Shown piece by piece: positions 1 through 11,710 of a stretch of 64,000 nt of DNA. The stretch is from Platycnemis pennipes (lineage: Eukaryota > Arthropoda > Insecta > Odonata > Platycnemididae). Made by a program: the position numbers and the translations under genes. The stretch is from the NCBI GenBank assembly GCA_933228895.1, contig OW121858.1, positions 26,311,859 to 26,375,858 on the forward strand, given 5' to 3'. The notes beneath the pieces were generated by a model. It made no database searches. It was not told where the DNA came from and saw nothing but the letters and a program-made list of their open reading frames with translations. Every line of letters begins with the position of its first letter. Positions within the stretch are counted from its first letter, which is position 1.

Positions 1-1559
1 TATTAAGTGCCGTTCCCTGGATTCGAACCTGGGACATTCACTTCCGCAGCTCGGTGTTTATCCACTCCGCCACTCTCCCCCCACCTCCTTTCCTCCTATT
101 TTCTCTTTTAATCCATTTTCCCTCTTTTTTTATTAAGTGCCGTTCCCTGGATTCGAACCTGGGACCTTCATTCTGCAGCTCGGTGTTTATCCACTCCGCC
201 ACTCTCTCCCCACCAGCTTTCCCCTTATTTTCTCCTTTTGTCCATTTTCCCTCTTTTATTATTAAGTATCGTTCCCATGATTCGAACCTGGGACCTTCAC
301 TTCCGCAGATCGGTGTTTATCCACTCCGCCACTCTCCCCCCACATCCTTTCCCCATATTTTCTCTTTTATTCCATTTTCCCTCTTTTTTTATTAAGTGCC
401 GTTCCCTGGATTCGAACCTGGGACCTTCACTTCCGCAGCTCGGTGTTTATCCACTCCGCCAATGTCCCCCCACCTCCTTTCCTCCTATTTTCTCTTTTAT
501 TCCATTTTCCCTGTTTTTTTATTAAGTGCCGTTCCCTGGATTCGAACCTGGGACCTTCACTTCCGCAGCTGGGTGTTTATCCACTCCGCCACTCTCGCCC
601 CACCTCCTTTCCTCCTATTTTCTCTTTTATTCCATTTTCCCTCTTTTATTATTAAGTGCCGTTCCCTGGATTCGAACCTGGGACCTTCACTTCCGCAGCT
701 CGGTGTTTATCCACTACGCCACTCTCCCCCCACCTCATTTCCCCTTATTTTCTCTTTTATTCCATTTTCCCTCTTTTATTATTAAGTGCCGTTCCCTGGA
801 TTCGAACCTGGGACCTTCACTTCCGCAGCTCGGTGTTTATCCACTCCGCCACTCTCCCCCCACCTCCTTTCCTCCTATTTTCTCTTTTATTCCATTTTCC
901 CTCTTTTATTATTAAGTGCCGTTCCCTGGATTCGAACCTGGGACCTTCACTTCCGCAGCTCGGCGTTTATCCACTCCGCCACTCTCCCCCCACCTCCTTT
1001 CCTCCTATTTTCTCTTTTATTCCATTTTCCCTCTTTTATTATTAAGTGCCGTTCCCTGGATTCGAACCTGGGACCTCCACTTCCGCAGCTCGGTGTTTAT
1101 CCACTACGCCACTCTCCCCCCACCTGCTTTCCACTTATTTTCTCTTTTATTCCATTTTCCCTCTTTTATTATTAAGTGCCGTTCCCTGGATTCGAACCTG
1201 GGACCTTCACTTCCGCAGCTCGGTGTTTATCTACTCCGCCACTCTCCCCCCACCTCCTTTCCCCATATTTTTTCTTTTATTCCATTTACCCTCTTTTATT
1301 ATTAAGTGCCTTTCCCTGGATTCGAACCTGGGACCTTCACTTCCGCAGCTCGGTGTTTATCCACTCCGCCACTCTCCCCCCACATCCTTTCCCCTTATTT
1401 TCTCTTTTATTCTATTTTCCCTCTTTTTTTATTAAGTTCCGTTCCCTGGATTCGAACCTGGGACCTTCACTTCCGCAGCTCGGTGTTTATCCACTCCGCC
1501 ACTCTCCCCCCACCTCCTTTCCTCCTATTTTCTCTTTTATTCCATTTTCCCTCTTTTAT

Positions 1560-3390
1560 TATTAAGTGCCGTTCCCTGGATCCGAACCTGGGACCTTCAC
1601 TTCCGCAGCTCGGTGTTTATCCACTCCGCCACTCTCCCCCCACCTCCTTTCCCCTTATTTTCTCTTTTATTCCATTTTCCCTCTTTTATTATTAAGTGCC
1701 GTTCCCTGGATTCGAACCTGGGACCTTCACTTCCGCAGCTCGGTGTTTATCCACTCCGCCACTCTCCCCACACCTCCTTTCCCCTTATTTTCTCCTTTTG
1801 TCCATTTTCCCTCTTTTATTATTAAGTATCGTTCCCATGATACGAACCTGGGACCTTCACTTCCGCAGATCGGTGTTATTCCACTCCGCCACTCACCCCC
1901 CAACTGCTTTCCTCTTATTTTCCATTTAATTCCATTTTCCCTCTTTTTTTTAGGTGCCGTTCTCTGGATTCGAACCTGGGACCTTCACTTCCGCAGATCG
2001 GTGTTATTCCACTCCGCCACTCTCCCCCCAACTCCTTTCCCGTTATTTTCTCGTTTATTCCATTTTCCCTTTTTTTTATTAAGTGCCGTTCCCTGGATTC
2101 GAACCTGGGACCTTCACTTCCGCAGCTCGGTGTTTATCTACTCCGCCACTCTCCCCCCACCTCCTTTCCCCATATTTTTTCTTTTATTCCATTTACCCTC
2201 TTTTATTATTAAGTGCCGTTCCCTGGATTCGAACCTGGGACCTTCACTTCCGCAGCTCGGTGTTTATCCACTCTGCCACTCTCCCCCCACCTCCTTTCCC
2301 CTTATTTTCTCTTGCGTTCCCTGGATTCAAACCTTGGACCTTCACTTCCGCAGCTCGGTGTTTATCCACTCCACCACTCTCCCCCCACCTCCTTTCCCCT
2401 TATTTTCTCTTTTATTCCATTTTCCCTGTTTTTTTATTAAGTGGCGTTCCCTGGATTCGAACCTGGGACCTTCACTTCCGCAGATCGGTGTTTATCCACT
2501 CCGCCACTCTCCCCCCACCTCCTTTTCCGTTATTTTCTCGTTTATTCCATTTTCCCTGTTTTTTTATTAAGTTGCGTTCCCTGGATTCAAACCTTGGACC
2601 TTCACTTCCGTAGCTCGGTGTTTATCCACTCCGCCACTCTCCCCCCACATCCTTTCCCCATATTTTCTCTTTTATTTTATTTTCCCTCTTTTATTATTAG
2701 TTTCCGTTCCCTGGATTCGAACCTGGGACCTTCACTTCCGCAGCTCGGTGTTTATCCACTCCGCCACTCTCCCACCACATCCTTTCCCCTTATTTTCTCT
2801 TTTATTCCATTTTCCCTCTTTTTTTATTAAATGCCGTTCCCTGGATTCGAACCTTGGACCTTTACTTCCGCAGCTCGGTGTTTATCCACTCCGCCACTCT
2901 CCCCCCACCTCCTTTCCCCTTATTTTCTCTTTTATTCCATTTTCCCTGTTTTTTTATTAAGTGGCGTTCCCTGGATTCGAACCTGGGACCTTCACTTCCG
3001 CAGATCGGCGTTTATCCACTCCGCCACTCTCCCCCCACCTCCTTTCCTCCTATTTTCTCTTTTATTCCATTTTCCCTCTTTTATATTAAGTGCCGTTCCC
3101 TGGATTCGAACCTGGGACCTTCACTTCCGCAGCTCGGTGTTTATCCACTCCGCCACTCTCCCCCCACCTCCTTTCCTCTTATTTTCCCCTTTATTCCATT
3201 TTCCTTCTTATTTTATTAAGTGCCGTTCCCTGGATTCGAACCTGGGACCTTCACTTCCGCAGCTCGGTGTTTATCCACTCCGCCAATCTCCCCCCACATC
3301 CTTTCCCCATATTTTCTCTTTTATTCCATTTTCCCTCTTTTTTTATTAAGTGCCGTTCCCTGGATTCGAACCTGGGACCTTCACTTCCGC
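1560..3390. repeat. Higher-order repeat block of the satellite, first copy
   Basis: This multi-monomer block recurs at about 3958-5788 with a 2398-bp offset. Shared private variants make the match unmistakable: GGATCCGAACC at 1577 and 3975, the shortened monomer joined through TTTTCTCTTGCGTTCCCTGG at 2304 and 4572, and AGGTGCCGTTCTCTGG at 1952 and 4350. Inside the block the offset drops to 2268 (for example 2441 against 4709) and then returns to 2398. Each block has therefore gained or lost one 130-bp monomer at a different place. Other long-range copies in the array are 1-525 with 6911-7435, and 3480-3963 with 7695-8178. Confidence 0.85.
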
Positions 3391-3479
3391 AGATCGGTGT
3401 TTATCCACTCCGCCACTCTCCCACCACCTCCTTTCCTCCTATTTTCTCTTTTATTCCATTTTCCCTCTTTTTTTATTAA

Positions 3480-3609
3480 GTGCCGTTTTCTGGATTCGAA
3501 CCTGTGACCTTCACATACGCAGCTCAGTGCTTATCCACTCAGCCACTCTCCCCCCCCTAACTTTCCCCATATTTTCTCTTTATATCCATTTTCCCTCTTT
3601 TATTATTAA
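3480..3609 (-). repeat. Variant satellite monomer with a better-preserved tRNA-like head
   Basis: The minus strand reads TGGCTGAGTGGATAAGCAC, a textbook A box in which GCT and AGC can pair as a three-base-pair D stem. The common monomer reads TGGCGGAGTGGATAAACAC at the same place and cannot pair. The same variant type lies at 6526-6655 and 7695-7824, and a partial version (CTGAGTGG with AAACAC) lies in the last monomer near 8185-8250. These look closer to the ancestral tRNA or SINE head. The anticodon and acceptor stems still do not form. Confidence 0.6.
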
Positions 3610-3957
3610 GTGCCGTTCCCTGGATTCGAACCTGGGACCTTCACTTCCGCAGCTCGGTGTTTATCCACTCCGCCACTCTCCCCCCACCGCCTTTCCCCTT
3701 ATTTTCTCTTTTATTCCATTTTCCCTCTTTTTTTATTGAGTGCCGTTCCCTGGATTCGAACCACTCCGCCACTCTCCCCCCACCTCCTTTCCCTTTATTT
3801 TCTCTTTTATTCCATTTTCCCTCTTTTTTTTAGGTTACGTTCCCTGGATTCGAGCCTGGGACCTTCACTTCCGCAGCTCGGTGTTTATCCACTCCGCCAC
3901 TCTCCCCCCACCTCCTTTCCTATCATTTTCTCTTTTATTCCATTTTCCCTCTTTTTT

Positions 3958-5788
3958 TATTAAGTGCCGTTCCCTGGATCCGAACCTGGGACCTTCACTT
4001 CCGCAGCTCGGTGTTTATCCACTCCGCCACTCTCCCCCCACCTCCTTTCCCCTTATTTTCTCTTTTATTCCATTTTCCCTCTTTTATTATTAAGTGCCGT
4101 TCCCTGGATTCGAACCTGGGACCTTCACTTCCGCAGCTCGGTGTTTATCCACTCCGCCACTCTCCCCACACCTCCTTTCCCCTTATTTTCTCCTTTTGTC
4201 CATTTTCCCTCTTTTATTATTAAGTATCGTTCCCATGATACGAACCTGGGACCTTCACTTCCGCAGATCGGTGTTATTCCACTCCGCCACTCACCCCCCA
4301 ACTGCTTTCCTCTTATTTTCCATTTAATTCCATTTTCCCTCTTTTTTTTAGGTGCCGTTCTCTGGATTCGAACCTGGGACCTTCACTTCCGCAGATCGGT
4401 GTTATTCCACTCCGCCACTCTCCCCCCAACTCCTTTCCCGTTATTTTCTCGTTTATTCCATTTTCCCTTTTTTTTATTAAGTGCCGTTCCCTGGATTCGA
4501 ACCTGGGACCTTCACTTCCGCAGCTCGGTGTTTATCTACTCCGCCACTCTCCCCCCACCTCCTTTCCCCTTATTTTCTCTTGCGTTCCCTGGATTCAAAC
4601 CTTGGACCTTCACTTCCGCAGCTCGGTGTTTATCCACTCCACCACTCTCCCCCCACCTCCTTTCCCCTTATTTTCTCTTTTATTCCATTTTCCCAGTTTT
4701 TTTATTAAGTGGCGTTCCCTGGATTCGAACCTGGGACCTTCACTTCCGCAGATCGGTGTTTATCCACTCCGCCACTCTCCCCCCACCTCCTTTTCCGTTA
4801 TTTTCTCGTTTATTCCATTTTCCCTGTTTTTTTATTAAGTTGCGTTCCCTGGATTCAAACCTTGGACCTTCACTTCCGTAGCTCGGTGTTTATCCACTCC
4901 GCCACTCTCCCCCCACCTCCTTTCCTCTTATTTTCCCCTTTATTCCATTTTCCTTCTTTTTTTATTAAGTGCCGTTCCCTGGATTCGAACCTGGGACCTT
5001 CACTTCCGCAGCTCAGTGTTTATCCACTCCGCCACTCTCCCCCCACATCCTTTCCCCATATTTTCTCTTTTATTTTATTTTCCCTCTTTTATTATTAGTT
5101 TCCGTTCCCTGGATTCGAACCTGGGACCTTCACTTCCGCAGCTCGGTGTTTATCCACTCCGCCACTCTCCCACCACATCCTTTCCCCTTATTTTCTCTTT
5201 TATTCCATTTTCCCTCTTTTTTTATTAAATGCCGTTCCCTGGATTCGAACCTTGGACCTTTACTTCCGCAGCTCGGTGTTTATCCACTCCGCCACTCTCC
5301 CCCCACCTCCTTTCCCCTTATTTTCTCTTTTATTCCATTTTCCCTGTTTTTTTATTAAGTGGCGTTCCCTGGATTCGAACCTGGGACCTTCACTTCCGCA
5401 GATCGCCGTTTATCCACTCCGCCACTCTCCCCCCACCTCCTTTCCTCCTATTTTCTCTTTTATTCCATTTTCCCTCTTTTATATTAAGTGCCGTTCCCTG
5501 GATTCGAACCTGGGACCTTCACTTCCGCAGCTCGGTGTTTATCCACTCCGCCACTCTCCCCCCACCTCCTTTCCTCTTATTTTCCCCTTTATTCCATTTT
5601 CCTTCTTATTTTATTAAGTGCCGTTCCCTGGATTCGAACCTGGGACCTTCACTTCCGCAGCTCGGTGTTTATCCACTCCGCCAATCTCCCCCCACATCCT
5701 TTCCCCATATTTTCTCTTTTATTCCATTTTCCCTCTTTTTTTATTAAGTGCCGTTCCCTGGATTCGAACCTGGGACCTTCACTTCCGC
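3958..5788. repeat. Higher-order repeat block of the satellite, second copy
   Basis: This is the partner of the block at 1560-3390. It lacks the monomer seen near 2150-2280 in the first block and has an extra one near 4911-5040. Similarity ends near 5788, where the first block continues CAGATCGG and this one CAGCTCGG. Unequal exchange or slippage among whole monomers would give this pattern. Confidence 0.8.
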
Positions 5789-8700
5789 AGCTCGGTGTTT
5801 ATCCACTCCGCCAATGTCCCCCCACCTCCTTTCCTCCTATTTTCTCTTTTATTCCATTTTCCCTCTTTTTTTATTAAGTGCCGTTCCCTGGATTCGAACC
5901 TGGGACATTCACATCCGCAGCTCGGTGTTTATCCACTCCGCCACTCTCCCCCCACCTCCTTTCCTCCTATTTTCTCTTTTATTCCATTTTCCCTCTTTTT
6001 TTATTAAGTGCCGTTCCCTGGATTCGAACCTGGGACATTCACATCCGCAGCTCGGTGTTTATCCACTCCGCCACTCTCCCCCCACCTCCTTTCCTCCTAT
6101 TTTCTCTTTTAATCCATTTTCCCTCTTTTTTTATTAAGTGCCGTTCCCTGGATTCGAACCTGGGACCTTCATTCTGCAGCTCGGTGTTTATCCACTCCGC
6201 CACTCTCCCCCCACCTCCTTTCCCCTTATTTTCTCCTTTTGTCCATTTTCCCTCTTTTATTATTAAGTATCGTTCCCATGATTCGAACCTGGGACCTTCA
6301 CTTCCGCAGATCGGTGTTTATCCACTCCGCCACTCTCCCCCCACATCCTTTCCCCATATTTTCTCTTTTATTCCATTTTCCCTCTTTTATTATTAAGTGC
6401 CGTTCCCTGGATTCGAACATGGGACCTTCACTTCCGCAGCTTGGTGTTTATCCACTCCGCCACTCTCTCCCCACCGCCTTTCCCCTTATTTTCTCTTTTA
6501 TTCCATTTTCCCTCTTTTTTTATTAAGTGCCGTTTTCTGGATTCGAACCTGTGACCTTCACATACGCAGCTCAGTGCTTATCCACTCAGCCACTCTCCCC
6601 CCCCTTCCTTTCCCCATATTTTCTCTTTATATCCATTTTCCCTCTTTTATTATTAAGAGCCGTTCCCTGGATTCGAACATGGGACCTTCACTTCCGCAGC
6701 TTGGTGTTTATCCACTCCGCCACTCTCTCCCCACCGCCTTTCCCCATATTTTCTCTTTATATCCATTTTCCCTCTTTTATTATTAAGAGCCGTTCCCTGG
6801 ATTCGAGCCTGGGACCTTCACTTCCGCAGCTCGGTGTTTATCCACTCCGCCACTCTCCCCCCACCTCCTTTCCTATCATTTTCTCTTTTATTCCATTTTC
6901 CCTCTTTTTTTATTAAGTGCCGTTCCCTGGATTCGAACCTGGGACATTCACTTCCGCAGCTCGGTGTTTATCCACTCCGCCACTCTCCCCCCACCTCCTT
7001 TCCTCCTATTTTCTCTTTTAATCCATTTTCCCTCTTTTTTTATTAAGTGCCGTTCCCTGGATTCGAACCTGGGACCTTCATTCTGCAGCTCGGTGTTTAT
7101 CCACTCCGCCACTCTCTCCCCACCAGCTTTCCCCTTATTTTCTCCTTTTGTCCATTTTCCCTCTTTTATTATTAAGTATCGTTCCCATGATTCGAACCTG
7201 GGACCTTCACTTCCGCAGATCGGTGTTTATCCACTCCGCCACTCTCCCCCCACATCCTTTCCCCATATTTTCTCTTTTATTCCATTTTCCCTCTTTTTTT
7301 ATTAAGTGCCGTTCCCTGGATTCGAACCTGGGACCTTCACTTCCGCAGCTCGGTGTTTATCCACTCCGCCAATGTCCCCCCACCTCCTTTCCTCCTATTT
7401 TCTCTTTTATTCCATTTTCCCTCTTTTTTTATTAAGTGCCGTTCCCTGGATTCGAACCTGGGACCTTCATTCTGCAGCTCGGTGTTTATCCACTCCGCCA
7501 CTCTCCCCCCACCTCCTTTCCCCTTATTTTCTCCTTTTGTCCATTTTCCCTCTTTTATTATTAAGTATCGTTCCCATGATTCGAACCTGGGACCTTCACT
7601 TCCGCAGATCGGTGTTTATCCACTCCGCCACTCTCCCACCACCTCCTTTCCTATTATTTTCTCTTTTATTCCATTTTCCCTCTTTTTTTATTAAGTGCCG
7701 TTTTCTGGATTCGAACCTGGGACCTTCACATACGCAGCTCAGTGCTTATCCACTCAGCCACTCTCCCCCCCCATCCTTTCCCCATATTTTCTCTTTATAT
7801 CCATTTTCCCTCTTTTATTATTAAGTGCCGTTCCCTGGATTCGAACCTGGGACCTTCACTTCCGCAGCTCGGTGTTTATCCACTCCGCCACTCTCCCCCC
7901 ACCGCCTTTCCCCTTATTTTCCCTTTTATTCCATTTTCCCTCTTTTTTTATTAAGTGCCGTTCGCTGGATTCGAACCACTCCGCCACTCTCCCCCCACCT
8001 CCTTTCCCTTTATTTTCTCTTTTATTCCATTTTCCCTCTTTTTTTTAGGTTACGTTCCCTGGATTCGAGCCTGGGACCTTCACTTCCGCAGCTCGGTGTT
8101 TATCCACTCCGCCACTCTCCCCCCACCTCCTTTCCTATTATTTTCTCTTTTATTCCATTTTCCCTCTTTTTTTATTAAGTGCCGTTCCCTGGATTCGAGC
8201 CTGAGACCTTCACATCCGCAGCTCAGTGTTTATCCACTCAGCCACTCTCCCCCCACATCCTTTCCCCATATTTTCTCTTTAATTCCATTCCTATCTAAAA
8301 ACTGCAGCTGAATTTATTATTGTCCAGCTATTCAAAAGATATAATGGTATTCTGAATAATTTCTACTTTATCAACAGCATTTAATATTTACTTTAAATAA
8401 ACAATGGTACCTATTTATCTTGTCATCTCAATATTTCCATCATTTCAATTATGTAACTAATGGTCAGTTCCTTTGGCATTTAAATTAAAAATATTTAATT
8501 ATACACGTTTAGAGCATAAAAATTCTCTTATTACCTGTAAATTCCAAAAAGTCATTTATCTAGTTTTGTCTAAATTTATTTTATTTCAAACCGATTTGTG
8601 CTATTTCATAATTTATGGGTATCTGTTACTTACTACTTGCTGACATAAATGTTCATTACCATATTTTTTACACTTTTTTCACCGATAATAATTAAGTTTA

Positions 8701-9017
8701 GCTGCCCACTCTGCTCTATGATGGCTAACTCTACAAAAATTATCTCCCATTTCCTTTTCAAGAATGAAATTCCATATAATATTACCTTCTCAATGTCAAT
8801 TTGTCGTTGATGGTCACATTTGATGAATAAGGGATACATTTCTATATCCATATACCAACCTCTCTAATGTCTCAAAATCACGTTTTCTTTTGGCATTTCG
8901 ACTGCTAAGAGCCCAAGGTTATCGTAATCGAATCACATAGTGGCAAGGTCATCAATTACATGATCTGAATTGCACAGTAGGTACCATCCATTTCTTACTT
9001 CATCTGGTCCACCTAAC

Positions 9018-9400
9018 CTTCAGCCAAAAACTACAGCACCATCAAAACATTTTGTAATATAGCCATCAACAAATGTTCACAGACAATGAATTGCAACAAA
9101 ACCAGCAGGTGTGCAAAGACAATGCCACGAAAATGAAACGAATATAATTTCCTCCATAAATTGAATAAATATTGACACCGTTACAACCAGTAGCGAAGTT
9201 AATGGAAAACTAACTTCAGCCAAAAACTATGACAATCAATAAATTGTACAATGCAGCCATCAGCAAATTAAATACATTGTAACAAAAGACCAGATTTGCT
9301 AAGACAATGCTATGAAAACACAATTAAAACAAGATGTTACCTTCCATAGACACAAAAATAGTGACACCATTACCACCTATCTAGTTTTTTTGTTTCCACC
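9018..9400. repeat. Diverged 196-bp tandem duplication
   Basis: Two unequal copies start with CTTCAGCCAAAAACTA at 9018 and 9214. They share the order: AACATTTTGTAATATAGCCATCA-like, AAAGACAATGC-like, GAAAATGAAACG-like and TGACACCGTTACAACC-like. The same pair occurs in every macro-unit, for example 15771 and 15967 in copy 2. Divergence between halves is far larger than between macro-unit copies, so this duplication is older than the macro-unit amplification. I see no coding signal. Confidence 0.65.
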
Positions 9401-10632
9401 AGTAAATCAGAAGTGTAGAATTTAACACTAACAATTTAACCCAACCTAAAATATAACCTGCTGTACATGGTGTCTTCCTTTTGTGTTTGTGTAATTCAAC
9501 ATAATTTATGCATTTGAAGTTTTTCACTACACCTAATATTATAGAAGTCCATCTGCTATGGTGATAACATGTCCTATATACCCGAATTGCCTAATAATGT
9601 CTTATTTCCTGAGAATGTTTCCCAGACAATGGCAGATTAGCTAATAACTCTCTTCAAAACTCCTCTACCCTCCTACTGCCATTACACAACACTTTACTTC
9701 TGCTTTCGATAACCTTTACCAATACAGGGGCCACAGATTTAAATTCAATATGTACTACCAATTCTACAGTGAACATATCTCACACTTTGAGGTGACAGTA
9801 GTAGGTTACAGTGAAATCCAATAAAAAAATATATACACCTTCTTATATCTTTATTAAATGCAACAAAATATTTTGACATACAAAATACATTCCATGTTCA
9901 AAAATTCAGAGTATTGCCACCATCAGAGCTTGAAAATCAGTTTTAACAGTTTCAAAGAATGATTTTTTTTTCAGCTTTAGCTCAACAATGTCAATCAAAA
10001 CAATACTCTACTACACAGGTTCACCAACTGCATTTGCCAGGAGAAAGTCATCAACCAGAAAAATACTCTCATAGTAATTGCTATTTTGTAATATTTTTCC
10101 ATGAAATTTCACTTTAAAAACACTAATTTGGATTTATACCTGGAGAAGTATTGGTTTCACTCTCGCAATGACTGTCTCCTGTTTCACCCCCACGCCACGT
10201 TGAGGCCCCAGTTTGGATTTGAGGGGGGGCATGCACTAATACTACTTTTAACTACATGCACTAGCAACTACGTACTACCAAACCATTTAGAAAAGGAAAA
10301 CTATTCACACCAATACTACTCTACGAATACCAAATAATGCTACCAAAAATCTACTGCAAGCATGGTACACACACTCACTCAAATACTCATTCATACAACA
10401 CACACAAAATGTTCAGTCCCAGCATTGTCAAGTTCATAATACAATTTCACAGTACATTGTCCACTCACAAATGTCTCTGTGGCCTCCTACCTACGCTATT
10501 GTCTATCGTCATCTCAGAAATCTGTCCTACACACTACGGAGCTCTGTAACATGCTACTCCCTACCAACTACTTACAAGTTCTCATCTCATCTCAACAGAA
10601 GGACATGCCTACCAACTGCCTACACAGTTAGT

Positions 10633-10850
10633 CTAATGCAAGTCAAGACAGATTACACAGAAGTTTACATTTGTCAATACAAGTTTAAAGCAAGAGTAAA
10701 TAGCACACACACACAAGTTCAGCACACACAAATTGTTCATCTCCAGGTTTGGAGAAGATTCCATCACAGCATCTCCGAGTTGTGTTGCTCTGCATGCTCT
10801 CTCTCCATCGTCCACTCTGGCTCCAAATGCTTCATCCTCCTCCTCCAAGC
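10633..10850 (-). CDS. Candidate exon E3 (copy 1), possibly terminal
   Basis: On the minus strand a short acceptor-like GTGTCTTTTAG precedes an open frame starting LEEEDEAFGARVDDGERACR and continuing ATQLGDAVMESSPNLEMNN before a less protein-like tail and a stop. The acidic, codon-like first ~38 residues are the supported part. A canonical polyadenylation hexamer AATAAA lies on the same strand near 9850, about 0.8 kb downstream, so this could be a last exon with its 3' UTR. Copy 1 has Ser where the other four copies have Thr (METSPNLE). I do not recognise the protein. Alternatively the frame is chance in CA-rich DNA. Confidence 0.3.
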
Positions 10851-11261
10851 CTAAAAGACACCATACTTACGGTTAACACACTGCTCCAGACTGGTTCAGA
10901 CACAAATGGAAGCAAGTATCGAGATTCGGACATTCAAGGGGGTCTAGAATATATTTCACCACAGTCACCAGCAGTGCCTAGTATTGTGGAAAGCTTATCA
11001 CTTCAGTTATGCCTTCTGTGAATAGGGAAAGCTTCCTGAGGTATGACATACATTGAAATTCTCTACCTTTACCAATCCAAAGCAGAATGATCTGAACTTA
11101 GATCGATATGAAAGATCAGAAGCGAGCTCCCTCAGATCGCCTAGTTTACCAATATTGTCTGAAAATATCGATATTCAACTATCTTACTCAGCATTCGCAT
11201 CTGTTTGTTTATATATAGTCCAGCACTGGAAACATTATTGAATTGAGTTTATATAGCCCAG

Positions 11262-11547
11262 CATTGTAATCATGTTGTACCATGGAGTTGAAAAGTTATT
11301 TACTCCACTGGTTATTGTAGAACCCAATGAGCTTCTGAACTCACTTCGCAAATGAAATCGATTGCAATTTGTTTCTCATGAGCAAACAAAAGAAGAAAGA
11401 AAGGCAGTACAAGCGGACCTCTTGAGATCGATCAGAGATCTCAGATACGTTAGGGAAAGCGGTAAGCTAACTCTGTTCCCTACTCCGATCCATCTGACTC
11501 GCCCGTTCCGGTTACCATACTCGGCAGAACCGGTTACTTTATTTTGA
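11262..11547 (+). pseudogene. Relic reading frame with one internal TGA
   Basis: One frame reads IVIMLYHGVEKLFTPLVIVE, then PNELLNSLRK, a TGA stop, and NRLQFVSHEQTKEERKAVQA followed by DLLRSIRDLRYVRESGKLT, ending at TGA (11547). The same TGA is present in all five copies (also 18013-18300, 31698-31985, 48478-48765 and 63524-63811). The break therefore predates amplification, or the frame was never coding. A donor-like GGTAAGC follows GTTAGGGAAAGC. Arg or Ser at IHLTRPF/IHLTSPF separates copies 1, 3 and 5 from copies 2 and 4. No family is recognised. Confidence 0.3.
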
Positions 11548-11710
11548 TAACAATTGGTAAACGTAGATAATATGTGCCAACTGGAGTCAAAGATATAATT
11601 CAATTCTATATCAATACCCAATTTTAATAACGACTGCAGCAATAACATGGTCTCTTACCGCATGCAGCACTGACCACATCATAGATTATGGTTTACACTA
11701 CATTTATTAA

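Larger units (their letters stand above)
1..8292 (-). repeat. 130-bp tRNA-like tandem satellite, array 1
   Basis: About 63 head-to-tail monomers. Spacing is exactly 130 bp over long runs, for example the GCCGTTCCCTGGATTCGAAC block repeats at 396, 526, 656, 786, 916, 1046, 1176 and 1306. Read on the minus strand, each monomer holds an A-box-like TGGCGGAGTGG and, about 32 nt later, a perfect B box GGTTCGAATCC. These are the internal promoter parts of tRNA genes and tRNA-derived SINEs. The T arm nearly folds, with one A-A mismatch in its stem. The positions that should form the acceptor stem do not pair and no anticodon arm is evident, so this is tRNA-like and not a tRNA gene. The other ~60 bp of the monomer is almost pure pyrimidine on the plus strand. 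Some monomers are internally deleted (near 2304, 3757, 4572 and 7972). The array runs off the left edge of the window. The open frames across it are artefacts of 130 not being a multiple of 3. Confidence 0.93.

Noticed and set aside
1566..2570. 334-codon open frame in the satellite
   Set aside because: The proline/serine/phenylalanine-rich frames (PFPGFEPGTFTSAARCLSTP and similar) arise in every frame because a 130-bp monomer shifts frame each repeat. There is no independent coding evidence, and frame length follows monomer variants.
1..8292. Array of tRNA genes
   Set aside because: The B box and T arm are tRNA-like but the acceptor ends do not pair, no anticodon stem forms, and most monomers lack a D stem. 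It is a tRNA-derived satellite, not functional tRNA genes.
1..8292. CRISPR array
   Set aside because: Monomers are contiguous 130-bp units with no unique spacers of constant size, in eukaryotic-type DNA.
8860..9200. Telomere-like (CCTAA) sequence
   Set aside because: Only single CCTAACC occurrences such as ACCTAACCTTC are present. There is no tandem TTAGG/CCTAA array anywhere in the window.
10471..10854. 127-codon plus-strand frame (164 codons in copies 3 and 5)
   Set aside because: Composition follows the CTAC/CACACA low-complexity sequence. The length changes between copies through a 2-bp ACAC slippage, which is unlikely for a selected protein. The opposite strand holds the better candidate E3.
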